Source: Marivibrio sp040218065 (GTDB taxonomy: Bacteria > Pseudomonadota > Alphaproteobacteria > UBA8366 > Aestuariispiraceae). From it: a stretch of DNA of 64,000 nucleotides. The stretch is taken from the NCBI RefSeq assembly GCF_040218065.1, contig NZ_JAVJQE010000008.1:248001-312000 (forward strand), in the 5' to 3' direction. Position 1 is the stretch's first letter. Each line of letters starts with the position of its first letter. A program made the position numbers and the translations under genes. Shown in pieces: positions 1 through 8,788 of this stretch. The notes beneath the pieces were generated by a model. It saw only the letters and a list, made by a program, of their open reading frames with translations. It was not told the DNA's origin and ran no database searches.

Positions 1-46
1 TGCGGAGCGTGGCGCGAACCACCGGACGAGAGGAGGACGTGCATCC

Positions 47-580
47 ATGTTCAAACGCATTCTGACCGCCGTCGACGGGTCCGACGCCGCCGACAAGGCG
101 TACAAAGTCGCCGCCGATCTGGCGGAGAAGTACGGCGCCGAGCTCTCGTTGCTGTACGTCGCCACCGCCGATCGGGTGAGCGAAGAAGAGCGCCGTCTGG
201 CCGAGGCCGAGCATCTTGCGGACGCGGACGAGCTGCATCGCCTGCGCCCCCTGGAGGGCACGGCCGACGGAGCCTATCCGCTGCCCACCCTGCTGGATCA
301 CAGCCACGACGTCGGCCTGACCGTCCGCACGGCGCTGGGCCGCCGCATCCTCGACAAGTACGCCAAGGAGGCGGCGTCGCGCGGCCTGAAGGTGACGAGC
401 GCCGACGTGGAGAAGGGCGATGCGGCCGCAACGATCCTGGAGAAGGCCGACCGTGTCCGGGCCGACGCCATCGCGATGGGAAGCCGAGGGTTCAGCGATC
501 TGAAAGGCGTCTTCTTGGGCTCGACCAGCCACAAGGTCGCCAGCCGGGCGCCTTGCAGCGTGTTGACCTTGGCGGCCTGA
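47..580 (+). CDS. Universal stress protein, UspA family
   Basis: A 177-residue cytoplasmic UspA-fold protein, probably an ATP-binding stress protein. The N-terminus (FKRILTAVDGS) is the classic first strand and Asp of the family. The C-terminus carries the nucleotide-binding signature GSRGFSDLKGVFLGSTS, close to the G-2x-G-9x-G-S/T pattern. It is longer than the usual 140-150 residues because of an acidic, helix-rich insertion around residues 45-95. A purine-rich ribosome site (gaggagg) lies about 12 bases before the ATG. The gene stands alone ahead of a glutathione transferase. The fold is clear; the physiological role is not visible from sequence. Confidence 0.9.
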   Translation: MFKRILTAVDGSDAADKAYKVAADLAEKYGAELSLLYVATADRVSEEERRLAEAEHLADADELHRLRPLEGTADGAYPLPTLLDHSHDVGLTVRTALGRRILDKYAKEAASRGLKVTSADVEKGDAAATILEKADRVRADAIAMGSRGFSDLKGVFLGSTSHKVASRAPCSVLTLAA

Positions 581-639
581 CCCTCCGCCCTAGCTGTCCC
601 GCTGGGGGGTGCAGAACGACACAGGAGCGACAGTCCGAT

Positions 640-1278
640 ATGACCCAGAAACCCGTGCTCTACGGCTTCGACGGCAGCACCTATGTGCGCACCGTTCGCA
701 TCGTCCTGGCGGAAAAGGGCGTCGATTACGAGCAGGTGCCGGTCAACGTGCTAGAAGGCGAGCCGCGTCAGCCTGAGCATCTGGCCCGCCATCCGTTCGG
801 CAAGGTGCCGGTGCTCGACATCGACGGCATGCGGCTCCTGGAGACCGCGGCCATCGCCGAGTATCTCGACGAGTCCGTCGAGGGCGGAACGCGTGTCCGT
901 CCGAGCGACCCGAAGGACCGCGCGCGCATGCGCATGGTGATGGGGATCATCGACAGCTACGGGTACGGCGCGCTGGTCGGCGCGGCCGGCTTCCATCTCT
1001 TCCCGGAGTTCCTGGGCAATCCGAGCCAGGCGGATCATGACGCCGCCGCCGATCAGGCGGAATTGGTCCTGAAGACCTTGATGGGGATCAAGGGCGACGA
1101 TCCGTGGCTCGCCGGCGCCGAGCCGTCGCTCGCGGATTTCTATCTCGGTCCGATCCTGTTTTATGTCGGGCTGACGCCGGACGCCGATCGGCTGAAGGCC
1201 GTCCCCGGCGTCTCCGACTGGTGGGAGAAGATGGCGGCCCATCAGAATTTCAAGCTGACCGAGCCCGACCTCGGCTGA
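640..1278 (+). CDS. Glutathione S-transferase family protein
   Basis: A 212-residue soluble glutathione transferase. The N-terminal thioredoxin-like domain opens with KPVLYGFDGSTYVRTVRIVLAEKG and contains the cis-Pro region GKVPVLDIDG followed by LLETAAIAEYLDE, where the family binds the glutathione gamma-glutamyl group. An all-helical C-terminal domain follows. The ATG at 640 is preferred over an in-frame upstream ATG at 553 because the fold begins there and an aggag site sits about 12 bases upstream; the longer form would overlap the preceding gene. The substrate is not predictable; it may serve detoxification or stereospecific conjugation. Confidence 0.88.
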   Translation: MTQKPVLYGFDGSTYVRTVRIVLAEKGVDYEQVPVNVLEGEPRQPEHLARHPFGKVPVLDIDGMRLLETAAIAEYLDESVEGGTRVRPSDPKDRARMRMVMGIIDSYGYGALVGAAGFHLFPEFLGNPSQADHDAAADQAELVLKTLMGIKGDDPWLAGAEPSLADFYLGPILFYVGLTPDADRLKAVPGVSDWWEKMAAHQNFKLTEPDLG

Positions 1279-1390
1279 CGCCTCTTGCAGCGCGTCGAGC
1301 GTGCGCCGATATAGGCGCCGCCCGGCGGGCCCGCCCATAGGGGACGGCTGCGGCGCCGGTCGATCAGTAAGCGAAAGCGCGCGCTCTCCC

Positions 1391-2347
1391 ATGTCCTATC
1401 TGTTGATCGCTCTCGGTCTCGTGTGTCTGGTCGCGGGCGGCGAAGCGCTCGTCCGCGGCGCCGTGCAAGCGGCGCGCCGGCTCGGGGTGTCGCCCCTGTT
1501 GATCGGTCTCACGCTCGTCGGCTTCGGCACCTCGACGCCCGAGCTGCTGACCAGCCTGACCGCGGCCTTGCAGGACGCGCCCGGCGTCGCCGTCGGCAAC
1601 GTCGTCGGCAGCAATATCGCCAACATCCTGTTGATCCTGGGCGGGACCGCCGCCATCGCCGCGATCCCGACCGCGCGCGAGGCGCTCTGGCGCGACGGCG
1701 CGGCGCTCACGATCGCCAGCCTCGCCTGTCTGGCGGTCGTCCTGTGGGGCGAGGCGGGCCGGCTGGCCGGCGTCGGCCTGCTGGCGCTGTTGGCCGGCTA
1801 TCTCGTCTACACGATCCGCCGCGAACGGCGCGCCCCGGACGCGGCCGCAGCCCTGCATGCGGGCGAGGCCGAGCTTGCGGGGCCGGCGCCGCAGAACCTG
1901 TGGCTGGCCGGCGCGCTCGCCGCAGGCGGTCTCCTCCTCACCTTGCTCGGCGCGCGCCTTCTGGTGACGGGCGCGATCGATCTGGCCGCCGCCGCCGGGC
2001 TGTCGGAGACGCTGATCGGTCTTACCGTGGTCGCGATCGGCACCTCATTGCCCGAGTTGACCGCGAGCCTGATCGCGGCGCTACGCCGCCAGGGCGATCT
2101 GGCGCTCGGCAACATTCTCGGCTCCAACATCTTCAACATTCTCGGCATCCTCGGGGTCACCGCCCTGGTGCATCCGATCTCGGTCCCGGCTGAGATCGCG
2201 ACCCTCGACATCTGGGTCATGTTGGGGGCGACGGCGGCGATGCTGGTCTTCGCGCTATCGGGCGCGCGCCTTTCGCGCTGGGAGGGGGCGACGCTGTTCG
2301 CCGGCTATATCGGCTATCTCGCCTGGCTGGCGGCGGGCGCGGTGTGA
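1391..2347 (+). CDS. Calcium/sodium antiporter (CaCA family, YrbG-like)
   Basis: A 318-residue inner-membrane cation antiporter. Both inverted alpha-repeats of the CaCA family are visible: GFGTSTPELLTSL with GNVVGSNIANILLILG in the first half, and AIGTSLPELTASL with GNILGSNIFNILGILG in the second. Each carries the acidic residue used for cation binding. About ten hydrophobic segments are present, as expected for YrbG-type proteins. The start is placed at the ATG before SYLLIALGLV, the first transmembrane helix. It is monocistronic and converges on bluB with 58 bases between stops. It probably exchanges Ca2+ for Na+ or H+. Confidence 0.9.
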   Translation: MSYLLIALGLVCLVAGGEALVRGAVQAARRLGVSPLLIGLTLVGFGTSTPELLTSLTAALQDAPGVAVGNVVGSNIANILLILGGTAAIAAIPTAREALWRDGAALTIASLACLAVVLWGEAGRLAGVGLLALLAGYLVYTIRRERRAPDAAAALHAGEAELAGPAPQNLWLAGALAAGGLLLTLLGARLLVTGAIDLAAAAGLSETLIGLTVVAIGTSLPELTASLIAALRRQGDLALGNILGSNIFNILGILGVTALVHPISVPAEIATLDIWVMLGATAAMLVFALSGARLSRWEGATLFAGYIGYLAWLAAGAV

Positions 2348-2405
2348 TCGGAGCGGTTCCGTCGCCGCCGGACTCGCTCGCCTCTCCGTCGGCGACGCGA
2401 CGGGA

Positions 2406-3059
2406 TCACACCCGAAAGATCCGCGCCGCCGCCGCGCGGCGCTCCTCCCATCCGGCCTGTTGCAATTCAGGCGTTTCGCTCTCGCGCTCCGGATAGCCAA
2501 GGCAGAGATAGCCGATCAGGATCCAATCCGCGGCGGCGTTGCAGGCTCGCGCGACGGCTTCCGGCTCGAGAATCGACACCCAGCCGAGGCCGACGCCGTG
2601 GGCGCGCGCGGCGAGCCACAGCGTCTGGATCGCCGAGACGACGGAGTAGCGCACCGTCTCCGGCATCGTCTGGCGGCCGAGGCCCGCGCCCTGGTCCGGA
2701 TCCTCCTCGGCGAAGACGGCGAGATGGACCGGCGCGTCCTCCAGCCCGGAAAGCTTGAGCCCTGCGTAGAGTTTCGCCTTTTCGCCCTCGTAACCGGCGA
2801 GGGCGGCCTCGTTGCAGCGCTGGAAGGAAGCGCGCACGGCCGCGCGCCGATCGGCGCTCTCGACCAGGACGAAGCGCCACGGCTCGCTCAATCCAACCGA
2901 CGGCGCCCGGGCGGCCAGAGTGAGCAGATGCTCCACCAAGTCCTCCGGCGGCGGGTCGCGGCGGAATCGGCGCACGTCGCGCCGCCAGGCCAACAGCGTC
3001 TCGAAGCGCGCGCGGAAGTCGGCGTCGAAGACGGGCGTCTCGCGCTCGGCTTCGCTCAT
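2406..3059 (-). CDS. bluB: 5,6-dimethylbenzimidazole synthase (BluB)
   Basis: A 217-residue nitroreductase-fold flavoenzyme. BluB uses O2 to fragment reduced FMN and form 5,6-dimethylbenzimidazole, the lower ligand of cobalamin. Supporting features are WRRDVRRFRRDP at the FMN phosphate site, APSVGLSEPWRFVLV, the lid segment with KAKLYAGLKLSGLEDAPVHLAVF, and GVGLGWVSILEP, all as I remember them for BluB rather than generic nitroreductases. It is the last gene of a leftward operon and overlaps rsmD by four bases (ATGA). No other cobalamin gene is nearby. Cobalamin is required by BchE-type enzymes, which links it loosely to the bchE gene in this window. Confidence 0.88.
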   Translation of the reverse strand: MSEAERETPVFDADFRARFETLLAWRRDVRRFRRDPPPEDLVEHLLTLAARAPSVGLSEPWRFVLVESADRRAAVRASFQRCNEAALAGYEGEKAKLYAGLKLSGLEDAPVHLAVFAEEDPDQGAGLGRQTMPETVRYSVVSAIQTLWLAARAHGVGLGWVSILEPEAVARACNAAADWILIGYLCLGYPERESETPELQQAGWEERRAAAARIFRV

Positions 3060-3619
3060 CCCCCGCCCTCCGCACTTTCGAGCAGCACAAGCCGCGCCGC
3101 GCCGTAGCGGCGCTCGTCGATCACGACCAGCCCGTCCGGCGGAGTGAAGGCGTCTTTCGGATGCAGTTGCACAGCCGCGATCCCTTCAGGATCGAGCCAA
3201 CCCATCGCGCGCGCGCCGGCCAGCGCCGGCTCGGCCAAACCTTCGCCGTAGGGCGGGTCGAGGAAGACCAGCGCGCACGCCTCCGCCGCCGCCGGGGGCT
3301 TCGTTGCGTCCGCTTTCACGACCCGGGCCGCCTGGTCCAAGCCAAGGCGTCGGATGTTGTCCTCCATCGTCCGCAAGGCCGCGCGGTCCGTCTCAATCAG
3401 ATAGGCCCGCGCCGCGCCGCGGCTCAGAGCCTCCAGCCCGACCGCGCCGCTGCCCGCGAACAGGTCCAACACCGGCGCGCCGGTCAGGAAGCCGCGAAAG
3501 CGCCCGTTCTCCAGAATGTTAAACAGGCTCTCGCGCACCCGCTCGGCGGTCGGCCGCGTCGCCTTGCCGGGCGGGGCGTCCAGGCGCTGGTTGCGCAGGC
3601 GGCCGGCGACGATGCGCAT
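3056..3619 (-). CDS. rsmD: 16S rRNA (guanine(966)-N(2))-methyltransferase RsmD
   Basis: A 187-residue SAM-dependent methyltransferase that modifies G966 of 16S rRNA in the 30S subunit. It begins MRIVAGRLRNQRL, a typical RsmD start, with the SAM motif LDLFAGSGAVGLEALSRGA and the catalytic N6/N2-type motif VFLDPPYGEGL. Length matches the family. The gene lies 7 bases after the pseudouridine synthase gene and overlaps bluB by 4, so the three are probably cotranscribed. Confidence 0.93.
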   Translation of the reverse strand: MRIVAGRLRNQRLDAPPGKATRPTAERVRESLFNILENGRFRGFLTGAPVLDLFAGSGAVGLEALSRGAARAYLIETDRAALRTMEDNIRRLGLDQAARVVKADATKPPAAAEACALVFLDPPYGEGLAEPALAGARAMGWLDPEGIAAVQLHPKDAFTPPDGLVVIDERRYGAARLVLLESAEGGG

Positions 3620-3626
3620 CGAGCGG

Positions 3627-4616
3627 TCAGCTCTTCGGCTTGGGCGCGCGTCGGGCGGCGCCTTTCGGGCCCGTCCGTTTGGCGGCCCCGGCGGGCGCGT
3701 CCGCGGGCGGCGCGGCAGGCGCCCTCTTGGAGCCGCCCTTGGCGGCGGGCTTCTTGCGCCCGGTTTTGAAGCCGGGTCCCTTGCGATGGCCGGGCTTGAC
3801 CGGCTTCGGCTTCGCCTTGGCGGCGCCGCCTTCGCCGGGGACGATGCGCTTCGCCTCGCCCAACTGCTCGCGCAGAACCCGCGGGCTCACCTCCTCCACC
3901 TCGCCGGCGTTGAGGCGGCCGAGTTGGAACGGCCCATAGGCGATGCGGATCAGCCGGTTCACCTGATAGCCCAGATGCTCCATCACCCGGCGGACTTCGC
4001 GATTCTTGCCCTCTTGGAGCGAGACCAGCACCCAAGCGTTGGTCGTCTGCTGCTTCTCCACCTCGGCGCGGATCGGGCCGTAGGAAACGCCTTCCACCGT
4101 CACGCCGTCGGCCAGGGTCTTGAGCTTTTCCGGATCGACCGCCCCGTGCACCCGAACGCGATAGCGCCGCGACCAGCCGGTCGACGGCAATTCCAGCTTA
4201 CGCGCGACCTCGCCGTCGTTGGTCAGCAGCAATAGGCCTTCGGAATTGATGTCGAGGCGCCCGACGCTGACCACGCGCGGCAGACGCTGGGGCAAATTGT
4301 CGAAGACCGTGGCGCGCCCCTGTTCGTCGCGCGCGCTGGTGACCAGACCGCGCGGCTTGTGATAGCGCCACAGCCGCGCCGGTTCGGCCGCCGGCAGCGG
4401 TTTGCCGTCGACGACGATCTCGTCCTCCGGCCCGACATCGACGGCGGGGCTTTTCAGAAGGGCGCCGTTGAGACGCACCCGACCCGCCTCAATCCACCGC
4501 TCGGCGTCACGGCGCGAGCACAGGCCGGCGCGCGCGATCCGCTTTGCGATGCGTTGCCGCTCGCCGGCGGACGCGGCGGCGGAAGCGTCGGGAGAGGGCG
4601 GATCGGACGCGGTCAT
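3627..4616 (-). CDS. rRNA pseudouridine synthase, RsuA/RluB family
   Basis: A 329-residue pseudouridine synthase acting on rRNA. An N-terminal S4 RNA-binding domain (residues about 24-70, RIARAGLCSRRDAERWIEAGRV) precedes the catalytic domain with GRLDINSEGLLLLTNDG, whose Asp is the nucleophile, and GKNREVRRVMEHLGYQVNRLIR. A basic, Lys/Ala/Pro-rich tail of roughly 75 residues follows, as is common in alphaproteobacterial RluB homologues, and is probably disordered and RNA-binding. It is the first gene of the leftward rRNA-modification/bluB operon, with 80 bases separating it from divergent tadA. RluB (23S U2605) is more likely than RsuA, but I cannot separate them firmly. Confidence 0.9.
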   Translation of the reverse strand: MTASDPPSPDASAAASAGERQRIAKRIARAGLCSRRDAERWIEAGRVRLNGALLKSPAVDVGPEDEIVVDGKPLPAAEPARLWRYHKPRGLVTSARDEQGRATVFDNLPQRLPRVVSVGRLDINSEGLLLLTNDGEVARKLELPSTGWSRRYRVRVHGAVDPEKLKTLADGVTVEGVSYGPIRAEVEKQQTTNAWVLVSLQEGKNREVRRVMEHLGYQVNRLIRIAYGPFQLGRLNAGEVEEVSPRVLREQLGEAKRIVPGEGGAAKAKPKPVKPGHRKGPGFKTGRKKPAAKGGSKRAPAAPPADAPAGAAKRTGPKGAARRAPKPKS

Positions 4617-4696
4617 GGCGGCTCGGGACCTTCCGGTCTATAAGGGTCCGGCGCGGGGCTTGGGCCTCGCGCTCGGATGGACGACGAGAGAAAGCC

Positions 4697-5206
4697 ATGC
4701 GTGAGCGACCGGCGCAAGCGTCGCCGCGGCCCGGCGCGGGGGGCGCTGGCGACGGCGCAGGCGAAAACCCGATGGCGGCCGCCTTCGCAGAGGCCGAGGC
4801 GGCGGCTCTGCGCGGCGAAGCGCCGATCGGCGCCGTTGTGGTGGAGCGCGCCACGGGGCGCATTCTGGCCGCCGCGGGCAATCGCACGGAGGCGGACAAG
4901 GATCCCAGCGCCCACGCCGAACTCCTGGCGATCCGGGCGGCCTGCGCGGCGAAGGGCGCGCCGCGGCTGCCCGACTGCGATCTCTACGTCACCTTGGAGC
5001 CTTGCACCATGTGCGCCGGCGCGATCAGCCACGCCCGGATCGCGCGGCTGGTCTTCGCCGCCTACGATCCCAAGGGAGGCGGGGTCGAGCACGGCGCGCG
5101 CTTTTTCGAGCGCGTCACCTGTCACCACGCGCCGGAAGTGGTCGGCGGCGTCGAGGAGACCCGCGCGGCGCGACTGTTAAAAGAATTCTTTTCGGCGCGC
5201 CGGTGA
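4697..5206 (+). CDS. tadA: tRNA-specific adenosine deaminase TadA
   Basis: A zinc-dependent deaminase that converts A34 to inosine in tRNA-Arg(ACG). The cytidine/deoxycytidylate deaminase motifs are complete: HAELLAIR (zinc His plus the proton-shuttle Glu) and LEPCTMCAGAI (two zinc Cys), followed by FAAYDPKGGG. The ATG at 4697 gives 169 residues with a 25-residue Pro/Gly/Ala-rich extension. A second ATG at 4772 (144 residues) starts right at the first conserved helix and could be the real start. It is divergent from the pseudouridine synthase. Confidence 0.9.
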   Translation: MRERPAQASPRPGAGGAGDGAGENPMAAAFAEAEAAALRGEAPIGAVVVERATGRILAAAGNRTEADKDPSAHAELLAIRAACAAKGAPRLPDCDLYVTLEPCTMCAGAISHARIARLVFAAYDPKGGGVEHGARFFERVTCHHAPEVVGGVEETRAARLLKEFFSARR

Positions 5207-5606
5207 GGCGATCGCTGGAGAGGGGGAAGGTCGGTCCTGCGGCCCCCGCTTGAGGGTGGGGAGGGTCAGCGAGAGCCGCAGGACGCCTCACATCGGGCCG
5301 AAGCCCGTGTGATCTCATATGACGGCCGGCGCGCGCTGGGGCGCAACTGGGTCGGAAATCCGTCAAACTTTAACCACACTATAGATTAACCGTTCGCGAA
5401 CCTAAAGGTGAGAAAAGCGTCGTCAAGCCGATTCAGGACCCTTTTGCGTGTGTAGATCAATCAACCTAATCCGTTGGTTCTAAGTCGGCCGGCATCGCAC
5501 GGGGGCTGGCCAGTCGGCGCGGCCTGGGGCAGGCTGGCGACGATGAAAGCTCAGAGGCGGGCGCGGGTCGGTTTCGGCTCCGCCGAGCGTCACCCAAGAG
5601 GGCGTC
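5207..5606. other. Intergenic region, 400 bases, with one inverted repeat
   Basis: No gene is supported here. At 5234-5243 and 5275-5284 there are 10-base perfect inverted arms (gtcctgcggc / gccgcaggac) around a 31-base loop, possibly the end of the tadA transcript. From about 5365 to 5460 the sequence becomes relatively AT-rich (ttaaccacactatagattaacc), which is the likely promoter zone of the M48 protease gene. No recognised operator was found. Confidence 0.4.
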
Positions 5607-7103
5607 ATGCAGGATAAGACCCGATCTTTCAGTCGCCGGGGGTTCCTCCAAACGGGGGTTTGCGTCGCGGCGGCGGGCTGCCTCGGCGGCTGCGTCAGCA
5701 CCAACCGGGCGACGGGCGACACCAGCTTCACCGGCTTGATGTCGATCCAAGACGACATCGAGCTCGGCCGGCGCGAGCATCCGAAGCTCGTCAAGCAATT
5801 CGGCGGCGAGTACGAGAATCCCCGACTGCAAAGCTACGTCGCCCGGCTGGGAGAGCGCGCGGCGGCTTACGCCGAATATCAGGAATTCCCGTACAAATTC
5901 ACCATCGTCAATTCGCCGATCATCAACGCTTTCGCGTTGCCCGGCGGGTTCGTCTACATCTCGCGCGGTCTGCTCAGCTTCGCGTCCAACGAAGCGGAAC
6001 TGATGGGCGTGCTGAGCCACGAAATCGGGCACGTCAACGCCCGTCATACGGCGGAACGCGTCAGCTCCAGCCAATTGGCGCAAGGGCTGGTGCTGTTGGG
6101 CGCGGTCGCCACGGGCTCGCGGGCGCTGGCGCAGGCGGGCTCGACCGCGGCGGGCTTGGCCCTGCAGAGTTTTTCGCGCGAGCAGGAGTTCGAGGCCGAC
6201 AGCCTCGGCATCCGCTACATGAGCCGCGCCGGCTACGATCCGGACGCGATGAGCACGTTCCTCGCCACCTTGCGCGAATACACGCAAGTCCACGCGAAGA
6301 TCCAAGGGCGCGATCCCGGCGTGGTGGATGAAACCAACCTGATGGCGACGCACCCGCGCACCATCGAGCGAGTCCAGCGCGCCCGCCAGCAAGCGGTCGG
6401 CGCAGCCCCCGGCGCGACCCGCGTCGCGCGCGAGCCGTATCTGTCGCAGATCGACGGCATGCTTTACGGCGACGACCCCTCGCAAGGGATCATCGACGGG
6501 ACCGCCTTCAAGCATCCCGATCTGCGCCTCGCCTTTACGGCGCCCGAAAACTTCACGCTCCTGAACGCGCCGGATCAGGTCGTCGCCTTCAGCCCCGACC
6601 GCGCCGCAACGATCCTCTTCGACGGGGCCAAGGTTCCGACCAGCCGCTCGATGCAGGCCTATCTGCAGCAGGACTGGTCTGGCGCGCAGATCCGGCTCCA
6701 GGATCTGGAGCCGATCAACGTCAACGGCCTCCAGGCGGCGACCGGCTGGGCGCGGCTCAACGGCGACCAGGGGCCGGTCGATCTGCGCGGCGTCGCGATC
6801 CGCTTCGACGGCGAGCAGGTCTACCGTTTTCGTTTCATCACCGAGCCGCAGGCGACCGAGCGCTTCAGTCAGGCGCTGCGCGAGACGACCTATTCCTTCC
6901 GGCGCCTGGACCCCGAAGAGGCGGCGCGGATCACGGCGCATCGTCTGCTGGTGGTCCCGGTGCAGCCGGGCGACACCGTCGCCGGCTTGTCGCGCGGCAT
7001 GCCTCACGGCCGCTACAATGAAGAGATGTTCCGCGTGCTCAACGACCTGACCGGCGGGCAGACGCCGCCCTCCGGCGGTCTCGTCAAGACGGTTGCGAGC
7101 TGA
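5607..7103 (+). CDS. M48-family metalloprotease lipoprotein (BepA/LoiP-like)
   Basis: A 498-residue zinc peptidase predicted to work in the periplasm on misfolded or outer-membrane proteins. The N-terminus combines a twin-arginine-like motif (SRRGFLQ) with a lipobox (LGGC, Cys near residue 29), so it should be exported folded and lipid-anchored. The catalytic motif HEIGH lies near residue 140, with the third ligand in the downstream FEADSLGIRYMSRAGYDP segment. The last 200 residues form a C-terminal extension ending in a PDZ/GspC-like LVVVPVQPGDTVAGLSRGM segment. The DUF1445 gene follows after 5 bases and is probably cotranscribed. Confidence 0.88.
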   Translation: MQDKTRSFSRRGFLQTGVCVAAAGCLGGCVSTNRATGDTSFTGLMSIQDDIELGRREHPKLVKQFGGEYENPRLQSYVARLGERAAAYAEYQEFPYKFTIVNSPIINAFALPGGFVYISRGLLSFASNEAELMGVLSHEIGHVNARHTAERVSSSQLAQGLVLLGAVATGSRALAQAGSTAAGLALQSFSREQEFEADSLGIRYMSRAGYDPDAMSTFLATLREYTQVHAKIQGRDPGVVDETNLMATHPRTIERVQRARQQAVGAAPGATRVAREPYLSQIDGMLYGDDPSQGIIDGTAFKHPDLRLAFTAPENFTLLNAPDQVVAFSPDRAATILFDGAKVPTSRSMQAYLQQDWSGAQIRLQDLEPINVNGLQAATGWARLNGDQGPVDLRGVAIRFDGEQVYRFRFITEPQATERFSQALRETTYSFRRLDPEEAARITAHRLLVVPVQPGDTVAGLSRGMPHGRYNEEMFRVLNDLTGGQTPPSGGLVKTVAS

Positions 7104-7108
7104 ACGCG

Positions 7109-7939
7109 ATGACGCAGGCGACGCGCGCGGACGAGGACGAGGCGCCGCCGACGGCCGACGCCGGGCGCTCGCCGACGGCGGCGCGCCGATTGCTGCGCGA
7201 CGGGTTGTACGACGGACCCACCGGCAGCCTGGCGGCCGGGCGTTTGCAGACCGCGCTCGTACTTTTGCCGGAGCAGGAGGCGCTGGCGTTTGCGACATAC
7301 TGCCAGCGCAACCCGAAAGCGCTGCCGCTGCTCGCGATGAGCCGGCCGGGAGAGCGGCGCTGTCCGCAACTCGGCGCCGACATAGACCTCGCCCGCGATC
7401 TGCCGGCCTATCGCGTCGTGGAAGAGGGCGTCGTCGCGCCGGACGAGCCGCCGGATATCGAGGATCTTTGGCGCCCGGATCTGGTCGCCTTCGCCCTCGG
7501 AACCGCCCAGCCCCTGGAGATCGGCCTCTTGCAGGCCGGACTTGAGTTGCGCCACCGCGCAGAAGCGCACGCGGCGCCGCTGTACGAGACCAACATCCCG
7601 ATGGAGAAGGCGGGACCCTTCGGGGCGCGGATGTGGGTCAGCATGCGCCCCTTCTACCCAGCCGACGCCATCCGTGCGATCGAGGCCGCCAGCCGCTTTC
7701 CGAAAGGCCATGGCGCGCCTGTCCATTTCGGCGATCCCGGTGCGATCGGGATCGACCGGCTGTCCAAGCCGGACCTCAACCCGCCGTCGCGCGTACGCGA
7801 CGGCGAGGTTCCGGTCTTCTGGGCGAGCGCCCGCACGGCCGAAGCCGCCTTGCTGGCTGCCGGCGTTCGGTTCGCTGCGATCAATCCGCCCGGCAAACGG
7901 TTGATCACCGATTGGGAGATCGACCGCGCGCGAGGATGA
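7109..7939 (+). CDS. DUF1445 / D-glutamate cyclase family protein (YcsI-like)
   Basis: A 276-residue protein with the hallmarks of the DUF1445 putative hydro-lyase family: an N-terminal RLQTALVLLPEQEALAFATYCQRNPKALPLL block, YETNIPM, VSMRPF, and the signature VHFGDPGAIGIDRLSKPD. One eukaryotic member converts D-glutamate to 5-oxo-D-proline; bacterial members are often found near 5-oxoprolinase or amino-acid genes, which are absent here. It starts 5 bases after the M48 protease stop with only a weak ribosome site, suggesting translational coupling. Family membership is firm; the reaction is not. Confidence 0.8.
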   Translation: MTQATRADEDEAPPTADAGRSPTAARRLLRDGLYDGPTGSLAAGRLQTALVLLPEQEALAFATYCQRNPKALPLLAMSRPGERRCPQLGADIDLARDLPAYRVVEEGVVAPDEPPDIEDLWRPDLVAFALGTAQPLEIGLLQAGLELRHRAEAHAAPLYETNIPMEKAGPFGARMWVSMRPFYPADAIRAIEAASRFPKGHGAPVHFGDPGAIGIDRLSKPDLNPPSRVRDGEVPVFWASARTAEAALLAAGVRFAAINPPGKRLITDWEIDRARG

Positions 7940-7963
7940 TGAGGCGCCCGCGCCCGCCCCTCG

Positions 7964-8788
7964 TCAGTGCGCCAACATCACCGGCGCCGTCATCTGACGC
8001 AGAACGGTGCGCGTCGCGCCGCCGAGCACGGTCTCGCGCAGGCGGGAATGGCCGTAGGCGCCCATGACGATCAGATCGCAGCCGTTGTCGCTGACGTGAT
8101 TGAGGATCGCGGCGGCCGGGTCGATGTCGCTGTCGAAGCGCTGAAGCGTCGCCTCCACGCCATGGGCGGAAAGCCAGCGCGCGATGTCGGCGCCCGGCAT
8201 GTCGCCGCGCTCGGACTGGTTGACGGTGACCACGTCCACCTGCTTGGCGTTCTGCAGCAGCGGCAGCGAATCCATCACCGCCCGGGCCGCCTCGCGCGTG
8301 TTGGTCCAAGCGACGCAGACCCGCTCGCCCATCGTCTTGGGCGCGCCGATATAGGGGACGACCAGGATGGGGCGGCCCGCGCTCATCACCATGTCGTCGG
8401 GCAGCGCCTGGATGTGCGCGGGGTCCTGATCCGGCTCCGACTGGCCGAGCACGATCAGATCGGTGCAGCGTGCGGCGAGCGCAAGCGCGTGCGCCGGGTC
8501 GCCGTCGACCTGCTGCCATTCGCTGCGATCCTCGCGACCGGCCTTGCGGCACGCCTCGTCGAAAGCGGATTTGGAGTGGTCCAGCTTCTTTTGAATCTCG
8601 GCGGCGACGGTCTCATAGATCTCGGCCGGCACCTGGGCGCCGACGAAGCCGGGCATGGACGGGTAGGCCTCCACCCCGCACCCGATCAGATGCGCGTCGT
8701 GCGCGTCCGCCAAACGCAGCGCCATGTCGAGGGCGCGGTCGGCGCGCGCGCTGGCGTCGTAGTGAACGAAAAGCCGCTTGAGGGTCAT
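7964..8788 (-). CDS. Tandem-domain universal stress protein
   Basis: A 274-residue cytoplasmic stress protein with two UspA-like halves. The first starts KRLFVHYDASARADRALDMALRLA; the second ends in DLIVMGAYGHSRLRETVLGGATRTVL, which matches the Usp nucleotide-binding signature (G-x-x-G ... GG-x-T). The first half lacks a complete signature and may be non-nucleotide-binding. The ATG at 8788 is chosen because it has a gggagg site 9 bases upstream and begins the first strand; an upstream in-frame ATG at 8890 adds an unrelated 34 residues. Monocistronic, divergent from ghrA. Confidence 0.88.
   Translation of the reverse strand: MTLKRLFVHYDASARADRALDMALRLADAHDAHLIGCGVEAYPSMPGFVGAQVPAEIYETVAAEIQKKLDHSKSAFDEACRKAGREDRSEWQQVDGDPAHALALAARCTDLIVLGQSEPDQDPAHIQALPDDMVMSAGRPILVVPYIGAPKTMGERVCVAWTNTREAARAVMDSLPLLQNAKQVDVVTVNQSERGDMPGADIARWLSAHGVEATLQRFDSDIDPAAAILNHVSDNGCDLIVMGAYGHSRLRETVLGGATRTVLRQMTAPVMLAH

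Noticed and set aside
5381..5400. Two TTAA tetramers upstream of the M48 gene as a CtrA site
   Set aside because: The CtrA consensus needs a 7-base spacer (TTAA-N7-TTAA); here it is 12.
5466..7298. A 610-codon open frame antisense to the M48 protease
   Set aside because: Composition is antisense-like and the M48 gene has HEIGH, signal and a fitting length.
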